NCBI RefSeq assembly: GCF_900604535.1
Contig: NZ_UWOT01000008.1
Coordinates: 85,266-149,265, forward strand
Length of the DNA stretch: 64,000 bases
Reading direction: 5' to 3'
Origin: Romboutsia_E sp900604535
GTDB taxonomy: Bacteria; Bacillota; Clostridia; Peptostreptococcales; Peptostreptococcaceae
Position numbers and translations under genes: made by a program
Part shown: piece after piece, positions 1-8,154 of the stretch
Layout: the number at the start of each line of letters is the position of its first letter
How positions within the stretch are numbered: position 1 is the first letter of the stretch
Notes under the pieces: model-generated
Told to the model about the DNA's origin: nothing
Databases searched by the model: none
Seen by the model: only the letters and a program-made list of their open reading frames with translations

Positions 1-593
1 TTTACTAAATCCTTAGCTCTATCTTCAACATTAAATATCTTACCTAAATTTAATATATCAATCTTTTCATTTTCCACTTTTCTACTTGCTACTGCTCCAC
101 TATTTAATGACATATATGTATTTGTACCATTTTTATGCCAATAGTCCACATCACCTAAATTCTTCTCATCAAATAATGAGTACCAAGATAATATAAAGTC
201 TGGTTGTTCCATTATAATAGTTTCCTTAGATGGTGCAAATTCTTTTAAATAATTTACTTTATTAAAAGCTTCTTTATATTCACTCTTAACTTCATGGTCT
301 AATCCAGAAGCCATTACTATCTTATCTTCTAAACCTAATGCTAGTAATGTTTCTATTGAATTTTGATATACTGCTACAACCTTTTCAGGTGACTTTTCAA
401 AAGTTATTTCTACAGGTTTTTTTTCATAATTATATGTAGTTATTGTAACAGGATAATGTGAACTCTCATTCACTATATTTTCTGTTAATTCTTTATCTTC
501 TACTTCATTTGTATTATTTGTGCTACATGCTGTAAGGCTTAATATAATTAAACCACTTAAAAGTAATGTAATTTTTTTCTTAATCATCTTCAT
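1..593 (-). CDS. Iron-siderophore-type ABC transporter substrate-binding lipoprotein, partial
   Basis: Reading down the minus strand from an ATG at 593 gives a lipoprotein that runs off the window start, so the C-terminal part is missing. It begins MKMIKKKITLLLSGLIILSL and has a lipobox ending in Cys (LSLTAC), followed by a Thr/Asn/Glu-rich linker. The mature part shows the FecB/BtuF (periplasmic-binding-protein-like) pattern: PVEITFEKSPEKVVAVYQN, then ETLLALGLEDKIV and QPDFILSW. Such proteins sit on the outer face of the membrane and deliver ferric siderophores, haem or cobalamin to a FecCD-type importer; the ligand cannot be read here. A GAGAGG ribosome site lies about 8 bases before the ATG. 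Family call is firm, ligand unknown. Confidence 0.85.
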   Translation of the reverse strand, partial: MKMIKKKITLLLSGLIILSLTACSTNNTNEVEDKELTENIVNESSHYPVTITTYNYEKKPVEITFEKSPEKVVAVYQNSIETLLALGLEDKIVMASGLDHEVKSEYKEAFNKVNYLKEFAPSKETIIMEQPDFILSWYSLFDEKNLGDVDYWHKNGTNTYMSLNSGAVASRKVENEKIDILNLGKIFNVEDRAKDLV

Positions 594-663
594 TTTCTAA
601 ATCCTCTCATATATATTTACAATAAATACCTTACAATATTATACATATAAACTTAATCCTATT

Positions 664-692
664 TGTGTCATTTTTGTGTCATTTCTGTGTCA
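664..692. promoter_or_regulatory. Three TGTGTCA direct repeats with 11-bp period
   Basis: TGTGTCA occurs at 664-670, 675-681 and 686-692, exactly 11 bp apart, in the gap upstream of the FecB-like lipoprotein gene. Direct heptamers repeated once per helical turn are the layout bound by OmpR/PhoB-family response regulators. It does not look like a Fur box. The regulator is not identifiable from the window. Confidence 0.45.
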
Positions 693-718
693 CTTTACAC
701 AAAAAAGTAAAAATAATA

Positions 719-752
719 AAAAAATAGATGGACTAGAATGTCCATCTATTTT
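719..752. terminator. Bidirectional intrinsic terminator
   Basis: A 13-bp stem (AAAATAGATGGAC and its complement) with a TAGAAT loop is flanked by A and T runs. It follows the stop of the YfcC-type gene on the minus strand. Confidence 0.8.
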
Positions 753-2181
753 ATGCCCATTGCATTAGTGATCCGATTGTTATAAAACCAAGTGATAATA
801 TAAATAATATCCCTTGAAGTGGTAAAACCCACTTTAACCATTTTCCATAAGGCACACCTGCAAGACCCAAGCAAGCTATTAATATTCCTGATGTTGGGAA
901 TAGTGTATTAGAAAATCCATCTCCCAATTGATATATCAATACTGTTAATTGACGAGATATTCCAACTAAATCTCCAAGTGGTGCAAGAATTGGCATTGTA
1001 AGTGCTGCTTGTCCTGAACCCGAACTAACAAAGAAGTTTATAAACATTTGTATAGGATACATTATATAAGCTGCTATCATTGGTGGTAAGTTACCAATTA
1101 ATTGAGATAAATTATATAAAATTGTATCTATTATATTAGCATTCTCTGCAATTATTACTATAGCTCTAGCAAATACTAACATAACAGCTGCTCCTATCAT
1201 TCCCTTTGCACCTTCTATAAATGCATCTGCCATTTCATCAGTTCCAAGTTTTCCAATAAAACCACTCATAAGTCCAGTTGCTAAAAATACTGCAGCTATT
1301 TGAGGAATCCAAAATCCCTGAGTTAATACTCCCCATACAATTATTCCTATACATAATGCCAATAAAAGTAATATTATTTTATGTGACATTCTAAAATCTT
1401 CATTTTCACTTCCACAGTTACCTAAGTTTGCACGCTTAATTTGATCACTTTCATAAACTAAACTAAGTTTTGGATTCTTTTTAATTTTTGATGCATACAT
1501 CATTAAAAATACAGTTCCTATACAAGTAGTTATAAACCAAATAATTGTACGATATTCTATTCCTGAGAACATCGGTATTTCTGCTATTGATTGTGCAATA
1601 CCTACTGTAAATGGATTAAGCATAGCTGATGAAAATCCTAATTCACAAGCCAAATATGTAATTCCAACTGCAACTATACTATCATATCCTAAAGATAGCG
1701 CTAAAGGTACAATTATTGCTACAAAAGGAACTGCCTCTTCACTCATTCCAAATACAGCACCACCTAATGAGAATAAAAATGTAAGCATTGGAATTACTAA
1801 AATTTCTTTTCCTTTAAATATATTAGTAACTCTCACTATTCCAAAATCTATTGCTTTAGTTCTAGTAATTAAATTAAATGCTCCCCCAACTACAAATAAA
1901 AATGCTATTATTTCTGCACCACCAATAATACCTTCTACTGGTGCTTGTAAAACTTCAAATACTCCTTGTGGCTGACTTTCAATATATTTAAATGAGCCAT
2001 CTACAATTATTGTTTTTTCACTTCCATTTACCACCTTTACTACTTTTTCATAAGCCCCTCCTGGTACAATATAAGTTGCAATTGATACAAGTATAATTAT
2101 TGAAGTAATGATTACTAAAGTATGAGGTACCTTTAATTCTCTTTTATTTTCTCTTTCTGTTCTTGCTTGTGCTAAATTCAA
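751..2181 (-). CDS. YfcC-family membrane transporter, predicted lysine carrier
   Basis: A roughly 476-residue integral membrane protein with about 12 hydrophobic segments, matching the YfcC / C4-dicarboxylate-anaerobic-carrier superfamily that includes ArcD-like arginine-ornithine exchangers (PHTLVIITSIIILVSIATYIVPGGAY near the N terminus is typical). The frame is open from a GTG at 2190, but AGGGAG lies only 2 bases from it and 8 bases from the TTG at 2181, so I prefer TTG. The gene is preceded by a lysine riboswitch with its own terminator and stands alone, which strongly suggests that its substrate is lysine or a lysine-related cation; that substrate is inference, as YfcC proteins are usually annotated only as basic amino-acid or dicarboxylate carriers. 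Confidence 0.85.
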   Translation of the reverse strand: MNLAQARTERENKRELKVPHTLVIITSIIILVSIATYIVPGGAYEKVVKVVNGSEKTIIVDGSFKYIESQPQGVFEVLQAPVEGIIGGAEIIAFLFVVGGAFNLITRTKAIDFGIVRVTNIFKGKEILVIPMLTFLFSLGGAVFGMSEEAVPFVAIIVPLALSLGYDSIVAVGITYLACELGFSSAMLNPFTVGIAQSIAEIPMFSGIEYRTIIWFITTCIGTVFLMMYASKIKKNPKLSLVYESDQIKRANLGNCGSENEDFRMSHKIILLLLALCIGIIVWGVLTQGFWIPQIAAVFLATGLMSGFIGKLGTDEMADAFIEGAKGMIGAAVMLVFARAIVIIAENANIIDTILYNLSQLIGNLPPMIAAYIMYPIQMFINFFVSSGSGQAALTMPILAPLGDLVGISRQLTVLIYQLGDGFSNTLFPTSGILIACLGLAGVPYGKWLKWVLPLQGILFILSLGFITIGSLMQWA

Positions 2182-2221
2182 TACTTTCACTCCCTTTTAT
2201 TTTTATAATTTTCTTAAATAC

Positions 2222-2252
2222 AAAAAAGTCTTGAGCGAAATCACTCAAGACT
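2222..2252 (-). terminator. Riboswitch-controlled terminator before the YfcC-type gene
   Basis: On the minus strand GTCTTGAG and CTCAAGAC form an 8-bp stem (2228-2235 with 2244-2251) followed by six U. It lies between the lysine aptamer and the gene, so it is the likely expression platform: lysine binding would favour this hairpin and stop transcription. Confidence 0.85.
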
Positions 2253-2294
2253 ATATTCTTTCATTCAAATAATTTACAAATTGAAATACCAATT

Positions 2295-2475
2295 TATTAA
2301 AATATATCTGTCATGATAGCTCATCATAAAATTTATGACAGTATTATGCATATTCTACATAATCCCAACTATATAACCTTAAAGCCTCAGTTATATGTTT
2401 CGGCGATATTTCCTTTCAATTTACTTCACTGTGCTTAACTCTGTAAATTTACTCTTAAAGATCGCAACCTCTATC
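2295..2475 (-). promoter_or_regulatory. Lysine riboswitch (L-box) aptamer
   Basis: The minus strand contains the ordered conserved blocks of the lysine aptamer: AGAGGTTGCGA (2462-2472), AAGAGTA just after it, GAAAGGAAATATCGCCGAA near 2400-2420, a TGGG block near 2365, and CTGTCA pairing with TGACAG around GAGCTATC (2309-2345). The arrangement matches the known five-helix L-box of lysC-type leaders, and a U-tailed terminator follows. I judged this by eye; a covariance-model scan would settle the exact ends. Confidence 0.88.
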
Positions 2476-2586
2476 TTTTTTATTTAATTTTTAATTTATA
2501 TATAATATAACCTATATTATTTCTATTGTAAAGTGAACATTAACTTTATTTTCAGATTTTTCTAATTTTATATCATTTTAACATAA

Positions 2587-2612
2587 AAGACTGAACTACT
2601 TTAGTTCAGCCT
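2587..2612 (-). terminator. Terminator of the glucosidase-EIIBC operon
   Basis: CTGAACTA and TAGTTCAG (2591-2598, 2602-2609) form an 8-bp stem with a 3-base loop, followed on the minus strand by a short U run. Confidence 0.65.
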
Positions 2613-2622
2613 TAATATATTT

Positions 2623-4029
2623 CTATAATTTTTCCCCATTAGATCTTATTACTTCTTTATACCAAAAGTAACTATCTTTTTTAATTCTCCTTAAATCTTT
2701 AAAATCATGATCTTCTCTATTGATATATACAAATCCATAACGTTTTTTAAACCCTTGATGAGAACTTAATAAGTCAATTACTGACCAAGGACAGTATCCA
2801 ATTAGCTCTACACCATCTTCAATTCCTTTTCTACAAGCATCTATATGATCTCTTAAGTAATTAATTCTATAATCATCATGGACTCTTTCGTCTTCAGTTA
2901 ATGTATCTGCTGTTCCAAGACCATTTTCTGTAATTATAAGAGGTAAATGATATTTATTGTAATATTCATTTAATGCTATTCTTAACCCAACAGGATCTAT
3001 TTGCGCTCCATACTCTGTTGCACTTAAGTTAGGATTTTTTTCAATTTTAAAATATCCATATAAATCATAATCTATCTCACTAACACGAGTTCCAACTGGA
3101 TTTTCTTCTGTTGCTTCAAGATGTCTTGCACATAGTGTACGATAATAGTTAAATGCTATAAAGTCCATTTTAGCATTTTTAAGTATTTCTTTATCTTCCT
3201 CAAGCATATTAGGAACTATGTTAAGTTTTTCTAAGTAATTCATATAATATGCTGGGTATTGTCCATTATAGTGCATGTCTAATAAATAATTAGTTTTAAA
3301 GTTATCATTTAATTTTGCTGCCCATACATCTTCTGGCTTATTTGAGTATGGATAAGTTACTGTAGCCGATATTGATGGCCCTATTTTCCCACCTTCAACC
3401 ATATTATGGCAAGCTATTGTTGCTAATGCGTGAGCTAAACACATATGATAATCCATCTGTGCTCTCATTTTTTCAACTTTATAATTATCAGTTTCATATA
3501 TATTCATACGCTCTTTTACACGCATCATTAAATTTTGTTCATTATGTGGTTGCCAGTACTTAACTCTATCTCCGAAGTTTTCAAAGCAAATCTTTGCATA
3601 TCTTTCAAATGCAAATGTACATTCTCTAGCTTCCCATCCATTATACTTCTCAACTAATGCATATGGTAAATCAAAATGATATAAGGTAACAAATGGAGTT
3701 ATATTACACTCTACTAAATAATCTATTACCTTATTGTAAAAGTCTATTCCAGCTTGATTTATTTCTCCATCTCCAGTGGGTATAATTCTAGCCCATGATA
3801 GCGAAAATCTATATATATTTAGCCCTAAATCTTTCATAAGATCTATGTCTTCTTTCCAGTGATGATAAAAATCACTAGCTACCTTACTGTCTGCTTGAAT
3901 TTCTGACTTTTTAAATGAATTAAAGTCTGCAACTGTCATTCCTTTTCCATCTTCATTCCATCCACCTTCTATTTGAAATGCTGAAGATGATGCCCCCCAT
4001 AAGAAATCTTTCGGGAATGTATTTTTCAT
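2623..4029 (-). CDS. 6-phospho-beta-glucosidase, GH1
   Basis: A 468-residue glycoside hydrolase family 1 enzyme that would hydrolyse the phosphorylated beta-glucoside delivered by the PTS gene just upstream. It begins with the usual FPKDFLWGASSSAFQIEG motif; RFSLSW follows near residue 75. The general acid Glu is E164 in an unusual PHNEQN context (most relatives have TFNEIN or TLNEP), and the nucleophile is in LIITENGLG near residue 370. The C-terminal YGFVYINR and KKDSYFWYKEVI blocks are family hallmarks. It is 23 bases downstream of the EIIBC gene and ends at a terminator, so the two form one operon. The NEQN variant suggests a divergent subfamily with perhaps a different aglycone preference. 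Confidence 0.93.
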   Translation of the reverse strand: MKNTFPKDFLWGASSSAFQIEGGWNEDGKGMTVADFNSFKKSEIQADSKVASDFYHHWKEDIDLMKDLGLNIYRFSLSWARIIPTGDGEINQAGIDFYNKVIDYLVECNITPFVTLYHFDLPYALVEKYNGWEARECTFAFERYAKICFENFGDRVKYWQPHNEQNLMMRVKERMNIYETDNYKVEKMRAQMDYHMCLAHALATIACHNMVEGGKIGPSISATVTYPYSNKPEDVWAAKLNDNFKTNYLLDMHYNGQYPAYYMNYLEKLNIVPNMLEEDKEILKNAKMDFIAFNYYRTLCARHLEATEENPVGTRVSEIDYDLYGYFKIEKNPNLSATEYGAQIDPVGLRIALNEYYNKYHLPLIITENGLGTADTLTEDERVHDDYRINYLRDHIDACRKGIEDGVELIGYCPWSVIDLLSSHQGFKKRYGFVYINREDHDFKDLRRIKKDSYFWYKEVIRSNGEKL

Positions 4030-4052
4030 ACTACGTCCTCCTAATGTCTATA

Positions 4053-5447
4053 TTAAGCAACCTCTTTTAAAGTTTCTTCTTGCTCTTCCTCTATATCTTT
4101 AAATCCAACTATATATGTAAGTAGTGCTGAACCAAAGAATGCAAAAACACATCCTATTAAGTAAGCTAAAAATCCTTTAGCTCCAGCTTGTGCATATACT
4201 GGAATTGTAAGTACACCTTGATTTGCAAATGCTATACCAAATGCTCCTCCATATCCCATTATTCCACCACCTATTGCACCGCATATTACTGCACATATCA
4301 TTGGCCTTTTTAAGCGTAAGTTAGCTCCATAAATTGCAGGTTCTGTTATACCAAATAAAGCAGTTATACTCCCCGATAAAGCAACTGTTTTTAGTGATTT
4401 ATTTTTCGATTTTAAAAATACACCTAATGCTGCTCCTGCTTGTGAGAAATTTGCTGCTCCTGCAAATGCTAGTAAATTTTGACGTCCATTTTGAGCTATA
4501 TCATTTATTGCTATTGGTAATATTGGTCTATGAGCTCCAAATATAACTAATACACACCACATTCCACCTATAAATGCTCCACAAAGAACTGGGCTAAAGT
4601 TCATAAGTAATTGATAGAACCAATTAACTCCATTACCTATATATATTCCTATTGGCCCAAATACTAATAAAGTGGATGGAACCATTATTAATATTGAAAG
4701 TGTAGGAACCATTATCATTTCAATTACATCTGGTATTACTTTTTTTAAGAATTTCTCTAAGAAAGATAACATCCAAATTGCAATAATTATCGGTATTACT
4801 GATGAAGTATAACTTGCTTTTGTAATACTAATATTAAATAAACTTACTACTCTCTCTTCTGCCATTAATGCTACTATACTAGGATAACATAGAGTTGCAC
4901 CAAGTACCATTGATATAATTTCATGTGTTTTAAATACTTTAGCAGCTGTATATCCAAGTATTATTGGGAAAAAATAAAACACTGCATCTGATGCTGCATT
5001 TAAGATAATATATGTATCATTTTGCTTTATATCTATATTATGCTTATTTAAGTAGTACATAGATATAACTGCTAATATCCCCTTTATCATTCCTGAACCA
5101 GCTAGTGCATATATAATCGGCGTAAATATCTGAGCAATAGTTGTAAGTACCTTATTTAATGAAAAACCTTTTTTAATTTCTTCATTATTTTTATTCTTAG
5201 TTTTACCAACCATAGGTTCTAGTTCTTTAAATACTTTATCTACTTTACTTCCTATAACTACTTGTAACTGTTCCATACTTTCTACTACAGTTATAATTCC
5301 TTCTATTTGTGAAAGATTTTCTTTATTTACTTTACTAAAATCTATTAATGTAAATCGTAATCTTGTATGACAATGTATAACATCTTTTATATTATCTTTG
5401 CCACCAACATTTTCTAAAACTTCTTTAGCAATCTGTTTAAAATTCAT
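4053..5447 (-). CDS. Beta-glucoside PTS transporter EIIBC without IIA
   Basis: A 464-residue PTS permease. The N-terminal IIB domain carries the phosphorylated Cys at C26 in DVIHCHTRLRFTL; a linker at about 85-105 leads into the membrane IIC domain with FGAHRPILPIAI, GITEPAIYGANLRLKRP and GGAFGIAF motifs. It stops at EEEQEETLKEVA with no IIA domain, unlike BglF-type proteins and the EIIBCA at 11.8 kb. It must therefore receive phosphate from a separate IIA, perhaps the EIIBCA or the free IIA encoded near 19.4 kb (inference). The start has a perfect AGGAGG seven bases upstream. No LicT-type antiterminator site was seen before it. Confidence 0.92.
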   Translation of the reverse strand: MNFKQIAKEVLENVGGKDNIKDVIHCHTRLRFTLIDFSKVNKENLSQIEGIITVVESMEQLQVVIGSKVDKVFKELEPMVGKTKNKNNEEIKKGFSLNKVLTTIAQIFTPIIYALAGSGMIKGILAVISMYYLNKHNIDIKQNDTYIILNAASDAVFYFFPIILGYTAAKVFKTHEIISMVLGATLCYPSIVALMAEERVVSLFNISITKASYTSSVIPIIIAIWMLSFLEKFLKKVIPDVIEMIMVPTLSILIMVPSTLLVFGPIGIYIGNGVNWFYQLLMNFSPVLCGAFIGGMWCVLVIFGAHRPILPIAINDIAQNGRQNLLAFAGAANFSQAGAALGVFLKSKNKSLKTVALSGSITALFGITEPAIYGANLRLKRPMICAVICGAIGGGIMGYGGAFGIAFANQGVLTIPVYAQAGAKGFLAYLIGCVFAFFGSALLTYIVGFKDIEEEQEETLKEVA

Positions 5448-5663
5448 ATCTAACCTCCTATTTCTTATAACTTTATGTCCTTTATTATTTATCCATTATT
5501 TTTATTGATAATCAAATATTTTCATTTATTTAATAATCCTAATTTAATTATTTATAATTTTAGATAATTACTTATAAGTTTAAATATCAATTATATAAGT
5601 ACTTTAATATATTCTTTACTAATGTTATTTCTTATAAAGTTTATACTAGTAATTTAAGGGTAT

Positions 5664-5678
5664 TAATAATAATTATTA
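5664..5678. promoter_or_regulatory. TAATAAT-A-ATTATTA palindrome in a 336-bp gene-free stretch
   Basis: The divergent gap 5448-5783 holds the promoters of the EIIBC and NuoE-like genes. The only clear structure is this 7-1-7 palindrome, near the PerR/Fur box shape. A related AGGGTA-plus-AT-rich stretch occurs before perR (34687-34708). I saw no RNA antiterminator or riboswitch in the rest of the gap. Confidence 0.35.
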
Positions 5679-5783
5679 TATTAAGGTGTTTAATTAATAT
5701 TTTAGTACTTATTGTTACAATGCCTTTAGTATATTTATTAATTGTATAGTTTAATCTGTATAATATATAAAGGAGAGTTTTAT

Positions 5784-6263
5784 ATGTGTGATTTTATTTC
5801 TCGTAATAGTAAATCATTTGAGGAGTTAGATATATTTATAAATTCACTTGATAAAAGCGAGGATAATGTAATTCGTACTTTACATTATGCGCAAAAAATA
5901 TTTGGATATCTTTCAAATGAAGTTCAAAAATATATTTCTAAAAAACTAAACATTTCATTTGATAAGATTCATGACTTAGTTAATTTTTACTCTTACTTTA
6001 CAACTGACCTTAAAGGTGAAATCAAAATAAAAGTATGTTTAAGTGGTGCATGTGCTAAAAATGATAGTAGTAATATACTTGCTGAATTTGAAGAATTGCT
6101 AGGTTTAAAATGTGGTGAAACTAGTAGTGATTTAAAGTTTAGCTTAGATTCATCAAGGTGTGTTGGTTCATGTCGTCGTTCTCCAGTCATTACTATAAAT
6201 GGAAGAGTTTATGATAATGTAACTCTTAAGGATGTTTCTTTAATTCTAAAAGAACTTAAGTAG
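5784..6263 (+). CDS. NuoE-like [2Fe-2S] thioredoxin-fold protein
   Basis: From the ATG at 5784, which has AAAGGAGAG nine bases upstream, the protein is 159 residues (an upstream ATG at 5742 in the same frame lacks a ribosome site). The first 80 residues resemble the helical part of NuoE/HydA-partner subunits, ending in VNFYSYFTTDLKG. The thioredoxin-like ferredoxin domain keeps all four ligands: C85 and C90 (CLSGAC) and C126 and C130 (CVGSC). In complexes this subunit passes electrons between the flavin subunit and iron-sulfur clusters. Here it stands alone with no NuoF/HydB flavoprotein or hydrogenase beside it, so the partner must be elsewhere. Function beyond electron transfer is not known. 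Confidence 0.87.
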   Translation: MCDFISRNSKSFEELDIFINSLDKSEDNVIRTLHYAQKIFGYLSNEVQKYISKKLNISFDKIHDLVNFYSYFTTDLKGEIKIKVCLSGACAKNDSSNILAEFEELLGLKCGETSSDLKFSLDSSRCVGSCRRSPVITINGRVYDNVTLKDVSLILKELK

Positions 6264-6300
6264 TTTTTAATTTATATATAGTAAAAATAATAAACTTAAT

Positions 6301-6336
6301 AAAAAAGATGGACTGTATATTACGTCCATCTTTTTG
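6301..6336. terminator. Bidirectional terminator between NuoE-like and deacetylase genes
   Basis: AAAAAGATGGAC pairs with GTCCATCTTTTT around a 10-base loop. It serves the two convergent genes. Confidence 0.85.
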
Positions 6337-6340
6337 TCTT

Positions 6341-7228
6341 CTATGAAAGAGTTTTAAACTCATATCCATTTTCTTTAAAATATTTTATTATTTGTGGTAA
6401 AGACTTTGCTGTTTCTTCTTTTCCATAAGTATCGTGCATTAAAAGAACTACCATTTCTTTATCTTTAGATGTTTGTATTGCTATATTAGCTAATTGATCA
6501 GCATCTTTTTTAGCTCCTTCTGCATCTTTACTTAATGCATTCCAGTCTATTGATGCCATGTTATTTTCATCTAAATAAGCATCTAAACTATCCATACCTT
6601 TCCATGACATATGACCACCTGGACATCTTATTACTCTAGTAGAAAAATACTTACCTAAAACATCTTTTAATAATTTATCAGTTTTTTCAAAATCAGCTTT
6701 AAATGCCTCTAAATCTAATACTCTATTTGGATATAATATGCGATAATCATGAGTATATGAATGATTTGCAATAGCATGACCTTCATTTAGTTCTTGTTTT
6801 AAAAGTTCTTTTGCTTTTTCTCCACCTCTTTCAATATTTTCCCCTGTAACAAAGAAAGTTGCATGAACATCATTTTCTTTTAATATTTTTAAAACTTGAG
6901 GAGTTACAGTTGTTGAAGTTCCATCATCAAAAGTCAAAAATACTATTTTTTCTCCATTATTAGAATAATCATAGCTATTAAGTTTTTCAGCTACTTTTCT
7001 AGCATCATAAGAATATTTTTTAGCATCATTACTACATCCAACCATATACTTTTTCTTTTCTTCTTCTTCTTTTCTTCTTTCTTCTTCAATTCTTTGTTGC
7101 TCTAATTTTATTTGCTTTTGTTCTTCAAAGTAAGACCAAGCCTTACTTGTTATTCCTATAAAAAATAAACATATTAGTATTAATATTATTAATCTACTTT
7201 GGTTTATATTTCTTCTTACGTTTCTCAT
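6341..7228 (-). CDS. pdaV: Polysaccharide deacetylase, membrane-anchored, sigV operon (PdaV-like)
   Basis: A 295-residue protein with one N-terminal membrane anchor (about 12-32), a highly charged Glu/Lys/Arg coiled stretch (about 35-60) and a NodB-type carbohydrate esterase 4 domain. Visible CE4 motifs are TFDDGTS (catalytic Asp and metal Asp), HATFFVTG, NHSYTHDY (metal His pair), RCPGGH and a late LLMHDTYG His. Family members remove acetyl groups from peptidoglycan N-acetylglucosamine outside the cell, which blocks lysozyme. It is the last gene of a three-gene unit with a SigV-like sigma factor and RsiV-like anti-sigma factor, the same set known in Clostridioides difficile as a lysozyme-resistance locus; the gene name follows that parallel. 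Confidence 0.88.
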   Translation of the reverse strand: MRNVRRNINQSRLIILILICLFFIGITSKAWSYFEEQKQIKLEQQRIEEERRKEEEEKKKYMVGCSNDAKKYSYDARKVAEKLNSYDYSNNGEKIVFLTFDDGTSTTVTPQVLKILKENDVHATFFVTGENIERGGEKAKELLKQELNEGHAIANHSYTHDYRILYPNRVLDLEAFKADFEKTDKLLKDVLGKYFSTRVIRCPGGHMSWKGMDSLDAYLDENNMASIDWNALSKDAEGAKKDADQLANIAIQTSKDKEMVVLLMHDTYGKEETAKSLPQIIKYFKENGYEFKTLS

Positions 7229-7293
7229 CTCTCTTAGTGCCTTTCTTTAATGTCATTTTTCTAGTTTGTATGTCCGTTATTTTCAATTTATAT

Positions 7294-8148
7294 TTATAAT
7301 TTATCTGTTATTGATTTAGGTATTACAAACTCAGTTAATCCTTGTGATCCCGGTGCTACATCATATTTATCAAAACATATTACAATTTCACCTTTATCAT
7401 TTATATAAAACCCTTGATTTTTATCTATTTTGTCAAATGTATAACTTCCATCATTAGCATCTATCCAATAATGTACTTCTGAATCAGCCTTCATTCTTTC
7501 TCTCATTTGTTGTTTTATGTTTTCACTTATAATATCTACATAATCAGTTCCTCCAAACATGCCTTCTAAAGTTAAAATTGTTTGATTCCTTTTGTCTATA
7601 TTATAAAATTTTCGAGTTGTATCACTTGATGCCATTATAGTGTTGTTGTATATAACTATAGATAAAATATCATCATTATCTGTTTTTACTTCATACCAGG
7701 ATTTAAAGGATTCTCTTCCCTCTTCTCCTTGCAGTTTTAATTGTTCTAATTCTTTTAAATACTGATCATACAATTTTTTACCTTCTTCTTCGAACTCTTT
7801 ATTCATTTGATATTGTAAATTAGTATCTTTCATACCTTCTATATTAGGCACGTCTATTGATATATCAAGTCCACCTTCATCAATTTTATAATTTCTAAAG
7901 TTAATTACTTTTATGACTTCACCTATTACAGGTATATTTTCTAAAGCATTTGCAAATGTTGGATTAATATTAACAATTCCTACTACTACTGCTAATGATG
8001 CTACTAGTGTTGACACCTTAGTTATACTTTTTTTATTACGTCTATTAAGTACATCATTTACAACGATATTTAATTTATCTGGTATCTCTATATTCATATA
8101 ATCATTCTTTAATTGTTCTATTTTCTTATCACTTTTCAAAGTTTTCAC
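7294..8148 (-). CDS. rsiV: RsiV-family anti-sigma factor
   Basis: A 284-residue single-pass membrane protein. Residues 1-40 are a cytoplasmic sigma-binding segment, about 43-63 is a membrane helix (VSTLVASLAVVVGI), and the outside part carries the DUF4163/DUF3298 fold (YQMNKEFEEEGKKLYDQYL, then DLT-type region near TILTLEGMFGGTDYVDII). In Bacillus and C. difficile, RsiV binds lysozyme directly and is then cleaved, freeing SigV. The frame opens with GTG at 8148 right after AAGGAA; a TTG at 8139 has better spacing, so the first three residues are uncertain. It is 6 bases downstream of the sigma gene and 65 bases before the deacetylase. Confidence 0.87.
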   Translation of the reverse strand: MKTLKSDKKIEQLKNDYMNIEIPDKLNIVVNDVLNRRNKKSITKVSTLVASLAVVVGIVNINPTFANALENIPVIGEVIKVINFRNYKIDEGGLDISIDVPNIEGMKDTNLQYQMNKEFEEEGKKLYDQYLKELEQLKLQGEEGRESFKSWYEVKTDNDDILSIVIYNNTIMASSDTTRKFYNIDKRNQTILTLEGMFGGTDYVDIISENIKQQMRERMKADSEVHYWIDANDGSYTFDKIDKNQGFYINDKGEIVICFDKYDVAPGSQGLTEFVIPKSITDKL

Positions 8149-8154
8149 TTCCTT

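Noticed and set aside
5512..5522. TTGATAATCAA as a Fur box
   Set aside because: Only a 5-1-5 dyad in AT-rich sequence, without the GATAATNATTATC core; chance is likely.
5742..5783. Upstream start of the NuoE-like gene at 5742
   Set aside because: No ribosome site precedes it, while AAAGGAG sits before the ATG at 5784.
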